13,812 nt of DNA from Bacteroidales bacterium (GTDB lineage: Bacteria; Bacteroidota; Bacteroidia; Bacteroidales; UBA7960). The notes beneath the pieces were generated by a model. The model worked only from the letters and a program-made list of their open reading frames with translations. It was not told the DNA's origin and searched no databases. Positions within the stretch are counted from its first letter, which is position 1. Each line of letters starts with the position of its first letter. This document shows, in pieces, positions 1 through 8,150 of this stretch. The position numbers were made by a program, and so were the translations under genes. The DNA lies in assembly GCA_003557965.1 (NCBI GenBank), contig PWND01000118.1, forward strand, positions 1-13,812, read 5' to 3'.

Positions 1-423
1 AATAATGTCAAACATTTTTATGTCAATTTCTCCTCCGGAAATATCATTTATTATATGTGCTCCGGCTGCTATTGCGTTTTTTGCAGTTTCGGAGTTGTAA
101 GTATCAACAGATATTATTGCCTCAGGAAACTTTTCAACAATATTTTGTAAAACAGGAATAAGCCTTGTCTGTTCATCCTTAGCTTTGATTAAAGTAGCTC
201 CCGGCCTCGATGATGCCGCTCCAATATCAATTATGTCAGCCCCTTCTGCAAGCATTTGTGAGGCTTTTGATATAGCTGCATCTATACTACAAGCTCTGCT
301 GCCTTCAAAAAATGAATCCGGCGTAATGTTAATAATTCCCATTACTAAAGCTGGAGATAAATTTATAATTTTACCCCCGCAATTAATTGTCTGTTTTTGA
401 TAAAAAAGCGTATCTTTCGACAT
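1..423 (-). CDS. folP: Dihydropteroate synthase, N-terminal half (cut by window edge)
   Basis: FolP condenses 6-hydroxymethyl-dihydropterin pyrophosphate with p-aminobenzoate to give dihydropteroate in cytoplasmic folate synthesis, and is the sulfonamide target. The minus strand is open from an ATG at 423 to the window edge, giving 141 residues. It shows the family motifs in order: MGIINITPDSFFEG at residues 28-41 (pterin-binding loop 1), GADIIDIGAASSRPGA at 61-76 (loop 2), SVDTYN at 105-110, and GAHIINDISGG at 121-131. About half of the usual 270-285 residues is present, so the C-terminal Lys and Arg-x-His pterin/phosphate motifs lie off the left edge. The start gives a normal N-terminal extension before the first motif; the internal ATG at residue 28 would begin inside that motif. 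The gene is divergent from the DUF1599 gene with 43 bases between. From memory, cdaA often follows folP in Bacteroidota, which cannot be checked here. Confidence 0.96.
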   Translation of the reverse strand, partial: MSKDTLFYQKQTINCGGKIINLSPALVMGIINITPDSFFEGSRACSIDAAISKASQMLAEGADIIDIGAASSRPGATLIKAKDEQTRLIPVLQNIVEKFPEAIISVDTYNSETAKNAIAAGAHIINDISGGEIDIKMFDII

Positions 424-466
424 AAATTAAGCTTATAGTCAATATTATAAATACTATATAAACAAC
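386..466. promoter_or_regulatory. Divergent promoter region between folP and the DUF1599 gene (weak candidates)
   Basis: The two genes start back to back, with only 43 AT-rich bases between the ATGs, so their promoters must sit here or reach into each other's 5' ends. On the plus strand, TATCTTTC (411-418) is one base off the Bacteroidota -7 consensus TAnnTTTG, with ATTG (386-389) 21 bases upstream as a possible -33 box. On the minus strand, TAATATTG (447-440) is also one base off, with no good -33 partner. That promoters lie here is an inference from gene orientation; the exact boxes are uncertain. Confidence 0.3.
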
Positions 467-1030
467 ATGGGCAAAGAAAGTAAAACCAATGAACAATTTG
501 AGCAAATAAAAACAATTTGTATTGATATTTACGTAAAAAAGATGCAGGACTATGGTTGCTCCTGGCGAATTCTAAGGCCGCCGTCACTTACTGACCAGAT
601 TTTTATTAAAGCACAGCGCATACGTTCTCTGCAAGACAAAGGTAATCAAAAAATTGATGAAGGAATTACTCCGGAATTTATCGGTATTGTAAATTATTCA
701 ATAATGGCTTTAATACAAATGGAACTTGGTGTAGCCGAACAACCCGACCTTGATATTGAGAGTGCAAAAACTCTGTATGAAAAATATTTTGACACATCAA
801 AAAACCTTATGCTAAACAAAAATCACGACTACTCGGAAGCATGGAGAGATATGAGAATTTCAAGCCTGGTTGATATTATTTTGGTTAAGCTGCTAAGAAT
901 CAAGCAAATAGAAGATAATAAAGGAAAAACGATTATTTCAGAAGGGGTTGACTCCAATTATATGGATATTATTAATTATGCAATTTTTTCTTTAATTAAA
1001 ACGGAGCTGGAAGGAGAAAGCCCTGTATAA
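467..1030 (+). CDS. DUF1599 domain protein with two tandem domain copies
   Basis: This is a 187-residue soluble protein without signal peptide or membrane segment. It contains two copies of the same roughly 70-residue module. Copy 1 (about residues 15-87) has DYGCSWRILR then SLTDQIFIKAQRI and IVNYSIMALI. Copy 2 (about 101-182) has DYSEAWRDMR then SLVDIILVKLLRI and IINYAIFSLI. The shared pattern DYxxxWRxxRxxSLxDxIxxKxxRI is what I recognise as DUF1599, which I recall has also been named a nucleotide-modification-associated domain. The biochemical role is unknown. The conserved Asp, Trp, Arg and Lys positions look functional, and the helical pattern resembles small all-alpha nucleotide-binding folds, but that is inference. 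The ATG at 467 is the first start after the divergent gap. The ABC permease begins 14 bases downstream, so the two are probably co-transcribed. Confidence 0.85.
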   Translation: MGKESKTNEQFEQIKTICIDIYVKKMQDYGCSWRILRPPSLTDQIFIKAQRIRSLQDKGNQKIDEGITPEFIGIVNYSIMALIQMELGVAEQPDLDIESAKTLYEKYFDTSKNLMLNKNHDYSEAWRDMRISSLVDIILVKLLRIKQIEDNKGKTIISEGVDSNYMDIINYAIFSLIKTELEGESPV

Positions 1031-1044
1031 ATATAGAATAAACT

Positions 1045-2121
1045 GTGGGAAATTACATAGGAAGAAAAATATTATATGGCTTGCTGGTTTTCTGGGGAGT
1101 GGTTACCCTCATTTTTTTCCTGTTTAAGATATTACCGGGTGACCCGGCAAGAATGATGCTTGGCCAGCGTGCCGACATAGCTTCAGTTGAAGCAATCCAA
1201 AAAGAACTAGGGCTCGACCGGCCGTTATTCACACAATACATTAACTACCTTAATGATATTTCCTTTATCTCCCTGCATAACAACGCCAATGAAGAAAGCT
1301 TTTTTTATCTTGACCCCGAAAAATATACCTATAGTAAGTTAGTCTCAGTTGGCGATAAGACTCTAGTTGTTAAGTACCCATACCTTGGCAGGTCATTTCA
1401 AAGCGGAAGAAAAGTATCCGAAATTCTAAGCGAAGCATTTCCTCTGACTTTATTGCTGGCAAGTGTTTCAATTCTGTTTGCTATGTTTTTGGGGATTTTT
1501 ATGGGAGTGATGATATCATTAAAGCCCCATGGGTGGTTTAGCAAGTTTATTATTGGTTTTTCCTCTCTTGGAGTGGCTATACCTTCATTTTTTGCTGCCG
1601 TGTTGATAGCATGGGTATTTGCTTTTTTACTTGGTGATTACACCGGGCTTAACATGACCGGTAGCTTTAAAGAAGTAGATGATTTTGGCAGGGGAGAGTA
1701 TATCCAGTTTAAAAACCTGGTATTGCCGGCAATTACATTAGGAATCAGGCCATTGGCAATAGTGGTGCAGCTTACACGCAGTTCGTTATTAAATGTCTTA
1801 TCCCAGGATTTTATTCGTACAGCACGTGCTAAAGGCTTATCGGTGTTTCGGGTGGTTACACGCCATGCCCTGAAAAATGCTCTTAATCCTGTAATTACAG
1901 CACTTTCAGGCTGGTTTGCTTCATTGCTCGCCGGAGCTGTATTTGTAGAATATGTTTTCGACTGGAAGGGAATAGGTGTAGTAATAGTTGACTCTCTCGA
2001 TCATTACGATTTTCCTGTTATTATGGGGTCTGTTCTTTTAATTTCTGTTATGCTGGTAGTGTTAAACATTATTGTTGATATTTTATATGGACTGATAGAC
2101 CCAAGGGTAAGGCTGTCATGA
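1045..2121 (+). CDS. ABC transporter inner-membrane permease, DppB/OppB type
   Basis: This is a binding-protein-dependent transport permease of 358 residues. Membrane segment 1 is at about residues 10-30, followed by the typical PGDP at 31-34. The core segments lie at about 132-157, 168-198, 225-246, 285-305 and 325-348. The cytoplasmic EAA loop that docks to the ATPase is at about 258-283 (RTARAKGLSVFRVV onward), and the C-terminus is the family-typical IDPRVRLS. The periplasmic stretch between segment 1 and the core (about 62-128, rich in Tyr/Phe/Asp) is longer than in E. coli DppB, raising the length over the usual 305-340. The start is GTG, forced by an in-frame stop at 1039-1041. Family members import di- or oligopeptides or nickel; the substrate here cannot be told. 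No partner permease, ATPase or binding protein is in the window, so the other subunits must be encoded elsewhere. Confidence 0.93.
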   Translation: MGNYIGRKILYGLLVFWGVVTLIFFLFKILPGDPARMMLGQRADIASVEAIQKELGLDRPLFTQYINYLNDISFISLHNNANEESFFYLDPEKYTYSKLVSVGDKTLVVKYPYLGRSFQSGRKVSEILSEAFPLTLLLASVSILFAMFLGIFMGVMISLKPHGWFSKFIIGFSSLGVAIPSFFAAVLIAWVFAFLLGDYTGLNMTGSFKEVDDFGRGEYIQFKNLVLPAITLGIRPLAIVVQLTRSSLLNVLSQDFIRTARAKGLSVFRVVTRHALKNALNPVITALSGWFASLLAGAVFVEYVFDWKGIGVVIVDSLDHYDFPVIMGSVLLISVMLVVLNIIVDILYGLIDPRVRLS

Positions 2122-2193
2122 AAATGTTGGTTTTATAAATGAGCATAAGCCATTACATCTCTTATAAAATATATGCTTGTGATTAATTCATTA

Positions 2194-4647
2194 TTAAAAC
2201 GTAAACTGCATAGTAATTCTCCAGCCCATTTTGTCAACATTTTCTCTGTCAAGATAGTTAAGCCTCCATACGGCATCAACACGAAACAATTTAAAGATAT
2301 TCTCTATTCCTGCACTTACTTCATAATAGGGATGTTTTAATCCGCTGAGGCCGGCCGGAAATCTCATAACATTTTCATGGGTGTCGCGTAAGCTGCCTAC
2401 AAGTGCTTTTGCTGAAACAACTTCGCGTAGTTTTAGTTTCCTGATTAACGGGATCCTGTTAAATATTAACCCGTTTAAGTGATGATCTACATAGATGCTT
2501 AAATAACGGTCGCTGGCAAATTCGAAATAATTCATCATGTTAAATGCATGACGGTCAAAAATGTATGTTTCGTTGCCTTCATGTAGTTGCAGCAATGGGA
2601 AGGGCAGGTCGCCCCATATCATACCTGCATCTATAATATACCTGAAATAACCTACGGGGCTTGTGTAAACCTTTTGAGACAGATTGAACCCAAGCTTAAA
2701 ATAGTCGTATTCCGAACCAAGAATATTAGAAAACCCTTTTGTAAGGTTAATATTTAAAGCAGGCCTGATTGTTCCGAGGCTTTTTCTTTCAAATTCGCCT
2801 CTTAAAAATTTTTCATCTCTTGCTATCCTTATTTGAAGGTTTGCCTCTGTTGTAACTACTTCATTAATGGTTTCAATTTCTCCGTTGTTTTCGTATTGAA
2901 ATGGGATGAACATACCTTCTTCTATTCGCCGGTGCGATAATGTAAGTGTATTCGTAAATCCCTGGAACCATTCTTTTTCGCCTGTCAGGTTTAGCTCTTT
3001 TATCATTGTGAGGCTATTGTTTGGCGTACGGCTTAGCAAAGACTTGAATATATTGTCATCCTGCAGGGCAAACTGGCTTTTGCCGAGTTGTTCTAAATCA
3101 TACTTGCCGTCTATTGATATTGCTGAGCGGGGATTATTATTAAAAAGGTATAATACTTTTCCACCATACTTAAACTTTTCATCTTTTAACCCATAAGCTC
3201 CATAACCTCCAATCATCAGGTTGGTACTGAACTCGTTTGATGTTCTGCCGCCAAATCTTAAACGATTGCCTTCAATTTCATTGAAGCTATAAAGTTGATA
3301 GTATGGCCCTATTTCAAAATACCCCACCTCATAATGAAACATAATGAACATTGCTGCAAGCTTTTCATATATACGGAAAATAGGGACACTCTGAATGGAG
3401 TCAACCATGTTGTAAATGTTTTGTTCATGCTCGGCAAGTGGTACCGGCCTTTTTTCCTCCCAAAACTCTTCTTCTTTTATGTAAATGTTGTCGGTAAGAA
3501 CTATTTTATCTCTGTGTTTTCTAACCTCAGGTGGTATATCTATATTTAACCTTATATTGTTATAAATTGTGGTTTTATTTGCAAATAAGCCATGTAGCCG
3601 GGGATTAATATTTAAATCAAAAAATAAATTTTCCTCTTTTATAAACCAAACAGAGTCATTTATTTTATGATATTTAAACTCAGCTACGAAATCATCAATA
3701 AAATTATAGTTTACATTTTGTGCAGTTCGCATTTGAATACTTTCTATAGCAAAAGTAGTATCGTGCACCCAGAAGCTTCCCCTGAAAGTACGGTCTTGTT
3801 CACGCCTTGGGACGTATGAAATTCTATAGCACCACTTATTATCAATATATGTACTGTCAATAAGGTAATACCTGTAATAGAAAAGCCCGTGGTCTGATAT
3901 AGGGCTTACAAATCCGGGCTCAAAAATCGTAATAAAATTATCATAAATATTTATCCTTTGATACATTTGTCCGGCCAGTTGAGAAAGGCTTTCATTATCG
4001 TAGCCGGATATTCGTGAAGCATTTATTATTTCTCTTTCAAAAGAGGGTGATTTTTGATAATAAAAATCAGAAATGTTTTCAGAAATAAAAAAAGGAAGGA
4101 AGGGCTTGCCCGTTATAGCTGATGTGTCGGTATAGTCAAAAACAAACTGAAAATCACGTAAAAACCTGCTGTTTTTAATTCTTTCATTAATATTATCTGT
4201 TCCTATTTCGATTTTATTGTAAATTTCATAAGAGTACGATTCAAATCTGTTGGGGTTATGTTTGTCTTTGTTTTTTATTATATTTCTTAAAATAGGATGT
4301 GCAGGGTTTTCTGTTGGCAGAATTACAACTTCTTCAAGCATGTATGCATCAGCTTCCAAATAAAAATTTATTTCCTGGTACTGATGCTTTTTTATATGTA
4401 TAGCTTTGGAAATATACCCGACAAATGACACAATTAATGTGTCACTTACTGTGCGGCTTTCAATAAAGTATTCTCCTTCTGTATTGGTAATTGTCCCTGT
4501 TTGCGTACCTTGGAAATAAACACTGACAAAAGGCAGGGGCTCGTTAGTGTCAGCATCTTTGACAACTCCTCTAACTCTTGTAACCTGGGCATATAAACTT
4601 TCAGACAACAGCAATAAAATAATAATATATAAAACCTTTTTTATCAT
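2194..4647 (-). CDS. DUF5686 outer-membrane protein with carboxypeptidase-like regulatory domain
   Basis: An 817-residue exported protein. Residues 1-20 are a signal peptide (KK, then an Ile/Leu core, then SLYA before Gln21). Residues about 24-98 form a carboxypeptidase-regulatory-like beta-sandwich: GVVKDADTNEPLPFVSVYF, then the TNTEGEYFI motif and VSFVGY. The rest is DUF5686, starting with HPILRNIIKNKDKHNPNRF at about 117-135 and a NYxY-type motif (SYSYEIYNKI). The C-terminal part has alternating polar/hydrophobic strands with aromatic girdles and ends in Phe (ITMQFTF), as expected for an outer-membrane beta-barrel. The first domain is the one found at the N-terminus of SusC/TonB-dependent transporters, but no TonB plug is seen. 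Function is unknown; a surface or transport role is inference. It lies 60 bases downstream of the FAD oxidoreductase on the same strand, probably in one transcript, and converges on the permease gene. Confidence 0.93.
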   Translation of the reverse strand: MIKKVLYIIILLLLSESLYAQVTRVRGVVKDADTNEPLPFVSVYFQGTQTGTITNTEGEYFIESRTVSDTLIVSFVGYISKAIHIKKHQYQEINFYLEADAYMLEEVVILPTENPAHPILRNIIKNKDKHNPNRFESYSYEIYNKIEIGTDNINERIKNSRFLRDFQFVFDYTDTSAITGKPFLPFFISENISDFYYQKSPSFEREIINASRISGYDNESLSQLAGQMYQRINIYDNFITIFEPGFVSPISDHGLFYYRYYLIDSTYIDNKWCYRISYVPRREQDRTFRGSFWVHDTTFAIESIQMRTAQNVNYNFIDDFVAEFKYHKINDSVWFIKEENLFFDLNINPRLHGLFANKTTIYNNIRLNIDIPPEVRKHRDKIVLTDNIYIKEEEFWEEKRPVPLAEHEQNIYNMVDSIQSVPIFRIYEKLAAMFIMFHYEVGYFEIGPYYQLYSFNEIEGNRLRFGGRTSNEFSTNLMIGGYGAYGLKDEKFKYGGKVLYLFNNNPRSAISIDGKYDLEQLGKSQFALQDDNIFKSLLSRTPNNSLTMIKELNLTGEKEWFQGFTNTLTLSHRRIEEGMFIPFQYENNGEIETINEVVTTEANLQIRIARDEKFLRGEFERKSLGTIRPALNINLTKGFSNILGSEYDYFKLGFNLSQKVYTSPVGYFRYIIDAGMIWGDLPFPLLQLHEGNETYIFDRHAFNMMNYFEFASDRYLSIYVDHHLNGLIFNRIPLIRKLKLREVVSAKALVGSLRDTHENVMRFPAGLSGLKHPYYEVSAGIENIFKLFRVDAVWRLNYLDRENVDKMGWRITMQFTF

Positions 4648-4707
4648 TTAAAAATTTACTTTAAGTAATGCATTTTGCCTGGAATTTTTGATTGCTAAGC
4701 AAATTAC

Positions 4708-6300
4708 TCAGCTTATCTTTTCCGTAAACTCACTAAAAGTTTTATGTTTTTTTTCTTTTAGTATCATTAATACTGCATTAAAAGCTGCTTTTACAGCAAT
4801 GGGCACGCCACCTCCCAGCTCTGCCCAATGGCCACTAATATAAAGGCCTTTGAGTGGTGTTTTATACCTGGCTACGCCCAACATTGCATTTTTTTTGCCT
4901 GGCTTTTGTCCCATCATTGTGCCGTCATGGTTTTTTGTATATCTCCAAAATGTAATTGGTGTGATTACATTGTAATCAACAATATGCCTGCTTAGATTTT
5001 TTGAAAAAATTTCTTCAGTAGTTTTTATAAGCTCTTGTGCATATTGCTCTTTCAGGTTCTTGTAATCATTGCCTCTTATAATGCTTCCTTCATCGTCAGT
5101 TTTGGTTTCCCATTTATTATGGCTGTTAAAATGTGCCGGTATTATTATTGTCAGGCTGCCTTTTCCGGGAGGAGCTAAGTTTTTATTTCTTGCTGACTGG
5201 GAAAAAACCGAAATTCCAGTAACCTCTGTACATGCTTTATTCTTGATGTGTTTTTTTATGTCATTTTGGCTAAATACTACAATCTCTTCTCCAAAACCAA
5301 GTTTCTCGGCAGGACAGTTTAGCAATACATTTACAATCAATGCAGAACTGTATAATTCAGCTTTATTAAGTTTATTAATAGTTTTTCCCGATGCATATTG
5401 CTTTGGAATAATCTTTTTGTATAAAGTCATCAGGTCGCATGTAGAAATAACATACTCACAATTGATTTTAAATTCTACTCCTTTATGCTCGCAAATCATG
5501 GCTTTGCACCTGCCTTTTTCTTCTATTATTTTTTTTGCTTCAGTGTTGTACATTATATTGCATCCATGGTTTTCAGCATGCCTGGCTAACCAAACTGCAT
5601 AACTGTTACTTCCGCCTTCAGGCGGGCTTTGGAATTCCTTATTGTAAGCCCATGCTATGGGGATAAGGCAAGATAATATATCAGGTTCGTTAGAAAATAT
5701 ATCATGAAGAATTTGTGATTTAAAAAACTTTTTAAGCCCTTTGGCTTTTCCCTTCTCTCCGGTATAACGCACATACTTTACAAAAGGAATAGCAAATTTT
5801 ATCCTGTTAATAAAATAAGCTATTTTTTCAAAAAAGTTCAATGTTGGCTTAGTGCGAAATAGCTTATGGAAATTATTAAACTGGGGACTCATTTTTTTTG
5901 CAGCATTAAAGAATTTCTCAATGCCGTTTTTTTCATCGGGAAAATCCCGGATAAGCTCATGCTTCAGTTCATCAGGATTGTCAGTAAGCAAATAATTGTA
6001 ATTCTCTCCGATGAATCTTTTGATTCTTTTTTGGCTTTTTGCACGGGGGTAATCATTGTCAATAATACTAAAAACTTTATTAACTATTCCACTTGGGCCG
6101 CAATTGTTAAGCCAGTGAATAGCAGTATCAAAAATATAGCCATTCTTTTCATACTTTGCAAGGTAACCTCCGGGGTTAGAATTAAGCTCTGCCAGGAAAA
6201 CCTTAAGCCCTGCTTTACTTAATAAAGCTGCTGCGGTGAGGCCACTTATTCCGCCGCCAATTATTGCAACATCGTAAAAATCACCGGATTTTTTAAACAT
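4708..6300 (-). CDS. FAD-dependent oxidoreductase, phytoene desaturase/carotenoid isomerase-like (CrtI superfamily)
   Basis: This 530-residue protein has the dinucleotide-binding Rossmann motif near its start (VAIIGGGISGLTAAALL at about 11-27), the acidic residue ending the second strand (Glu38), and the following NPGGY motif (43-46) typical of CrtI/CrtH/retinol-saturase relatives. The C-terminal FAD motif is at about 485-515: LYISGHWAELGGGVPIA, then a helix. The family desaturates, isomerises or saturates long polyene lipids using FAD. The substrate here is not predictable: no phytoene synthase, cyclase or other carotenoid gene is nearby. It could equally act on another isoprenoid or unsaturated lipid. 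There is no signal peptide; hydrophobic patches suggest peripheral membrane association. It starts 227 bases from the divergent tpiA and is followed at 60 bases by the DUF5686 gene, the probable operon partner. I am sure of the superfamily, not of the reaction. Confidence 0.88.
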   Translation of the reverse strand: MFKKSGDFYDVAIIGGGISGLTAAALLSKAGLKVFLAELNSNPGGYLAKYEKNGYIFDTAIHWLNNCGPSGIVNKVFSIIDNDYPRAKSQKRIKRFIGENYNYLLTDNPDELKHELIRDFPDEKNGIEKFFNAAKKMSPQFNNFHKLFRTKPTLNFFEKIAYFINRIKFAIPFVKYVRYTGEKGKAKGLKKFFKSQILHDIFSNEPDILSCLIPIAWAYNKEFQSPPEGGSNSYAVWLARHAENHGCNIMYNTEAKKIIEEKGRCKAMICEHKGVEFKINCEYVISTCDLMTLYKKIIPKQYASGKTINKLNKAELYSSALIVNVLLNCPAEKLGFGEEIVVFSQNDIKKHIKNKACTEVTGISVFSQSARNKNLAPPGKGSLTIIIPAHFNSHNKWETKTDDEGSIIRGNDYKNLKEQYAQELIKTTEEIFSKNLSRHIVDYNVITPITFWRYTKNHDGTMMGQKPGKKNAMLGVARYKTPLKGLYISGHWAELGGGVPIAVKAAFNAVLMILKEKKHKTFSEFTEKIS

Positions 6301-6333
6301 TTATTTATTATGAAAATTATAAAAATTCAATAC

Positions 6334-6341
6334 CAAAATTA
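6334..6341 (-). promoter_or_regulatory. Candidate -7 box for the FAD oxidoreductase gene
   Basis: Read on the minus strand this is TAATTTTG, an exact match to the Bacteroidota -7 consensus TAnnTTTG. It sits 33 bases upstream of the ATG at 6300, which would leave a leader of roughly 25-30 bases. No good TTTG -33 partner is seen 19-21 bases further upstream, and in AT-rich DNA such octamers also arise by chance. Confidence 0.4.
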
Positions 6342-6410
6342 CATTTTATTACAACATCTGTATTTATAATTCTGTTAATATTATAATAATAGATGAAATT
6401 ACCGGATAGA

Positions 6411-6418
6411 TATTTTTG
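6411..6418 (+). promoter_or_regulatory. Candidate -7 box for the tpiA-prmA operon
   Basis: TATTTTTG matches TAnnTTTG exactly. It would place transcription start around 6424 and leave a leader of about 100 bases before the tpiA ATG, long for this phylum. No convincing -33 TTTG lies upstream. An imperfect alternative closer to the gene is TAATTTTA at 6481-6488. The 227-base gap 6301-6527 is otherwise very AT-rich with no gene, hairpin or repeat that I can support. Confidence 0.3.
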
Positions 6419-6527
6419 GTGATATTCTGAAAGTTCAAGTTTTTAATAAATATTCATTTTTTATTTCAATATAAAAACGATAATTTTACATGATAATTTA
6501 TAACCCTAAACACATATAAGAAATAAC

Positions 6528-7301
6528 ATGAGAAAAAAAATAATTGCAGGAAATTGGAAGATGAACACCAGCCTTCAGGAAGGCAAAGAGTTGGTTAATT
6601 CTATAGCCGAAATGATTAAAAGCAAGCCGTTAAAAACGATGCCCGGTAATCCTGAGGTTATACTGTTTCCCCCCTTTGTTCACATAACGGAAATATTGAA
6701 AATTACCAAAAAAGAAAAAGGAGTAACAGTAGGTGCTCAAAATTGTCATCAATCTGATAAAGGCGCTTATACGGGTGAAGTTTCTGCCATGATGATAAAA
6801 TCTGTTGGCGCTACTCATGTACTTGTTGGGCATTCAGAAAGGCGTCAATATTTTAAAGAAGATGATAATACTTTGGCTGCAAAGGTTTCCCAGGCTTTAG
6901 ACAATAAGCTAACTCCGGTGTTTTGCTGTGGAGAATCACTGGAAGAACGACAATCGGAAAAACACTTTGAAGTTGTGAAGCAGCAAATTTCAAAGAGTTT
7001 GTTTTGGCTTGATGTAAATGACTTCGCTAATATTATTATTGCCTACGAACCTGTATGGGCTATTGGCACAGGTGAAACAGCCAGCCCGGGACAGGCCCAG
7101 GAAATGCACAGCTTTATTCGTAACTGTATAAGCGAAAAATATGGTAGTGAAGCAGCAAGCAATACTACAATTTTGTATGGTGGCAGTTGTAATGCAAAAA
7201 ATGCAAAAGATCTTTTTAAAAATGAAGATGTTGATGGTGGCCTTATTGGCGGTGCTTCTCTGAAAGCTGGAGATTTTTTCCAGATAATAAATTCTTACTA
7301 A
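6528..7301 (+). CDS. tpiA: Triose-phosphate isomerase
   Basis: TpiA interconverts dihydroxyacetone phosphate and glyceraldehyde 3-phosphate in cytoplasmic glycolysis and gluconeogenesis. The 257 residues match the usual length of about 250 and all catalytic elements are intact. These are the substrate-binding Asn9 and Lys11 (AGNWKMN), the electrophile His102 in LVGHSERR, the general base Glu174 in AYEPVWAIGTG with the mobile loop following, and the phosphate-binding GGS (218-220) and GGLIGGASL (237-245) turns. CCGESLEER at 133-141 is also typical. The ATG at 6528 gives the standard start two residues before the first beta strand. prmA starts 2 bases after the stop, so the two are translationally close and surely co-transcribed. 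It is divergent from the FAD oxidoreductase gene. Confidence 0.98.
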   Translation: MRKKIIAGNWKMNTSLQEGKELVNSIAEMIKSKPLKTMPGNPEVILFPPFVHITEILKITKKEKGVTVGAQNCHQSDKGAYTGEVSAMMIKSVGATHVLVGHSERRQYFKEDDNTLAAKVSQALDNKLTPVFCCGESLEERQSEKHFEVVKQQISKSLFWLDVNDFANIIIAYEPVWAIGTGETASPGQAQEMHSFIRNCISEKYGSEAASNTTILYGGSCNAKNAKDLFKNEDVDGGLIGGASLKAGDFFQIINSY

Positions 7302-7303
7302 AA

Positions 7304-8140
7304 ATGAACTATGTTGAAGTAACTTGCTCTCTAAAACCACAAAAGCCTTATGATGAAATAATGATTGCACATTTGGCTGATTTAGGTTTTGAAAGTTTTC
7401 AGGAAACAGATAGCGGCTTTAAAGCATATATATCAGGAGAAAATTTTGATAAAGAAAACTTAGAAGCCTTCTCACCGTTTGCAGAAGGTGAAAATGTAGA
7501 GTTCTCTTTTTCTATAAAAAAAATCAATGAGTCTAATTGGAATCAAATATGGGAAAGCAACTTTGAGCCTATTCTTATCGGCAACTGTTATATAAGAGCT
7601 ACATTTCACACTCCTCGCAAAGATGTTGATTATGAGATTGTTATTGAACCTAAGATGTCTTTTGGTACAGGACACCACGAAACAACTTCATTAATGGTAA
7701 AATGGTTGCTTGAAATCAATATGCAAAATATGAATGTTTTGGATATGGGTTGTGGTACAGGAATTCTTGCAATTTTAGCTTCTAAAAGAGGGGCAGAAAG
7801 TGTATTAGCTATTGATAATTATATTTATGCATACGAAAATACATTAGAAAATATTAAACGTAATGATTGCTCTAATATAAAAGCGTTATCAGGAGATGCT
7901 TCATTACTGGATGGTAAGCAACTTTTTGACATAATTATAGCGAATATTACAAAAAACGTTTTAATAGAAGACATGCCGCATTATTCTAACTCCATGAATA
8001 ACAAAGGTTTGCTCCTCGTTAGTGGTTTTTTTGATGATGATAAGAATGAGCTAATTAAAAGAGCTGAGCAATTTGATTTATCAGTTATTGGTGAAAAGGC
8101 AGAAGATAAATGGATGTCATTATGTTTCAGAAAAAAATAA
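7304..8140 (+). CDS. prmA: Ribosomal protein L11 methyltransferase
   Basis: PrmA transfers methyl groups from S-adenosylmethionine to amino groups of ribosomal protein L11. The 278 residues have the usual two-part layout. An N-terminal substrate-recognition domain (about 1-90) ends in the linker motif NWNQIWESNFEP (79-89). A Rossmann-like methyltransferase domain follows, with the family signature MSFGTGHHETT at 118-128, the SAM-binding loop VLDMGCGTGILAILA at 145-159, an acidic AID (169-171) after strand 2, and the catalytic-loop motif ANITKNVL at 213-220 (canonical N-[IP]-x-x-x-x-L). The start lies 2 bases after tpiA, as expected for operon coupling. The long exported protein gene follows 10 bases downstream and its transcription probably depends on the same promoter. 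Confidence 0.96.
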   Translation: MNYVEVTCSLKPQKPYDEIMIAHLADLGFESFQETDSGFKAYISGENFDKENLEAFSPFAEGENVEFSFSIKKINESNWNQIWESNFEPILIGNCYIRATFHTPRKDVDYEIVIEPKMSFGTGHHETTSLMVKWLLEINMQNMNVLDMGCGTGILAILASKRGAESVLAIDNYIYAYENTLENIKRNDCSNIKALSGDASLLDGKQLFDIIIANITKNVLIEDMPHYSNSMNNKGLLLVSGFFDDDKNELIKRAEQFDLSVIGEKAEDKWMSLCFRKK

Positions 8141-8150
8141 TTCTTTTGTT

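Noticed and set aside
2131..2177. Inverted repeat in the convergent gap after the permease gene (TTTTATAA / TTATAAAA) as a terminator
   Set aside because: The stem is pure A-T with a loop of over 20 bases and no following T run; a second small inverted pair overlaps it in an incompatible order.
5069..5602. Plus-strand open frame of 177 codons within the FAD oxidoreductase gene
   Set aside because: It overlaps a gene with clear FAD motifs on the other strand and shows no motif or coherent composition of its own.
8073..8150. Upstream in-frame ATG that would extend the giant protein by 26 residues
   Set aside because: It lies inside prmA, overlaps it by 68 bases and buries the signal peptide; the ATG at 8151 starts exactly with a lysine-hydrophobic signal sequence.
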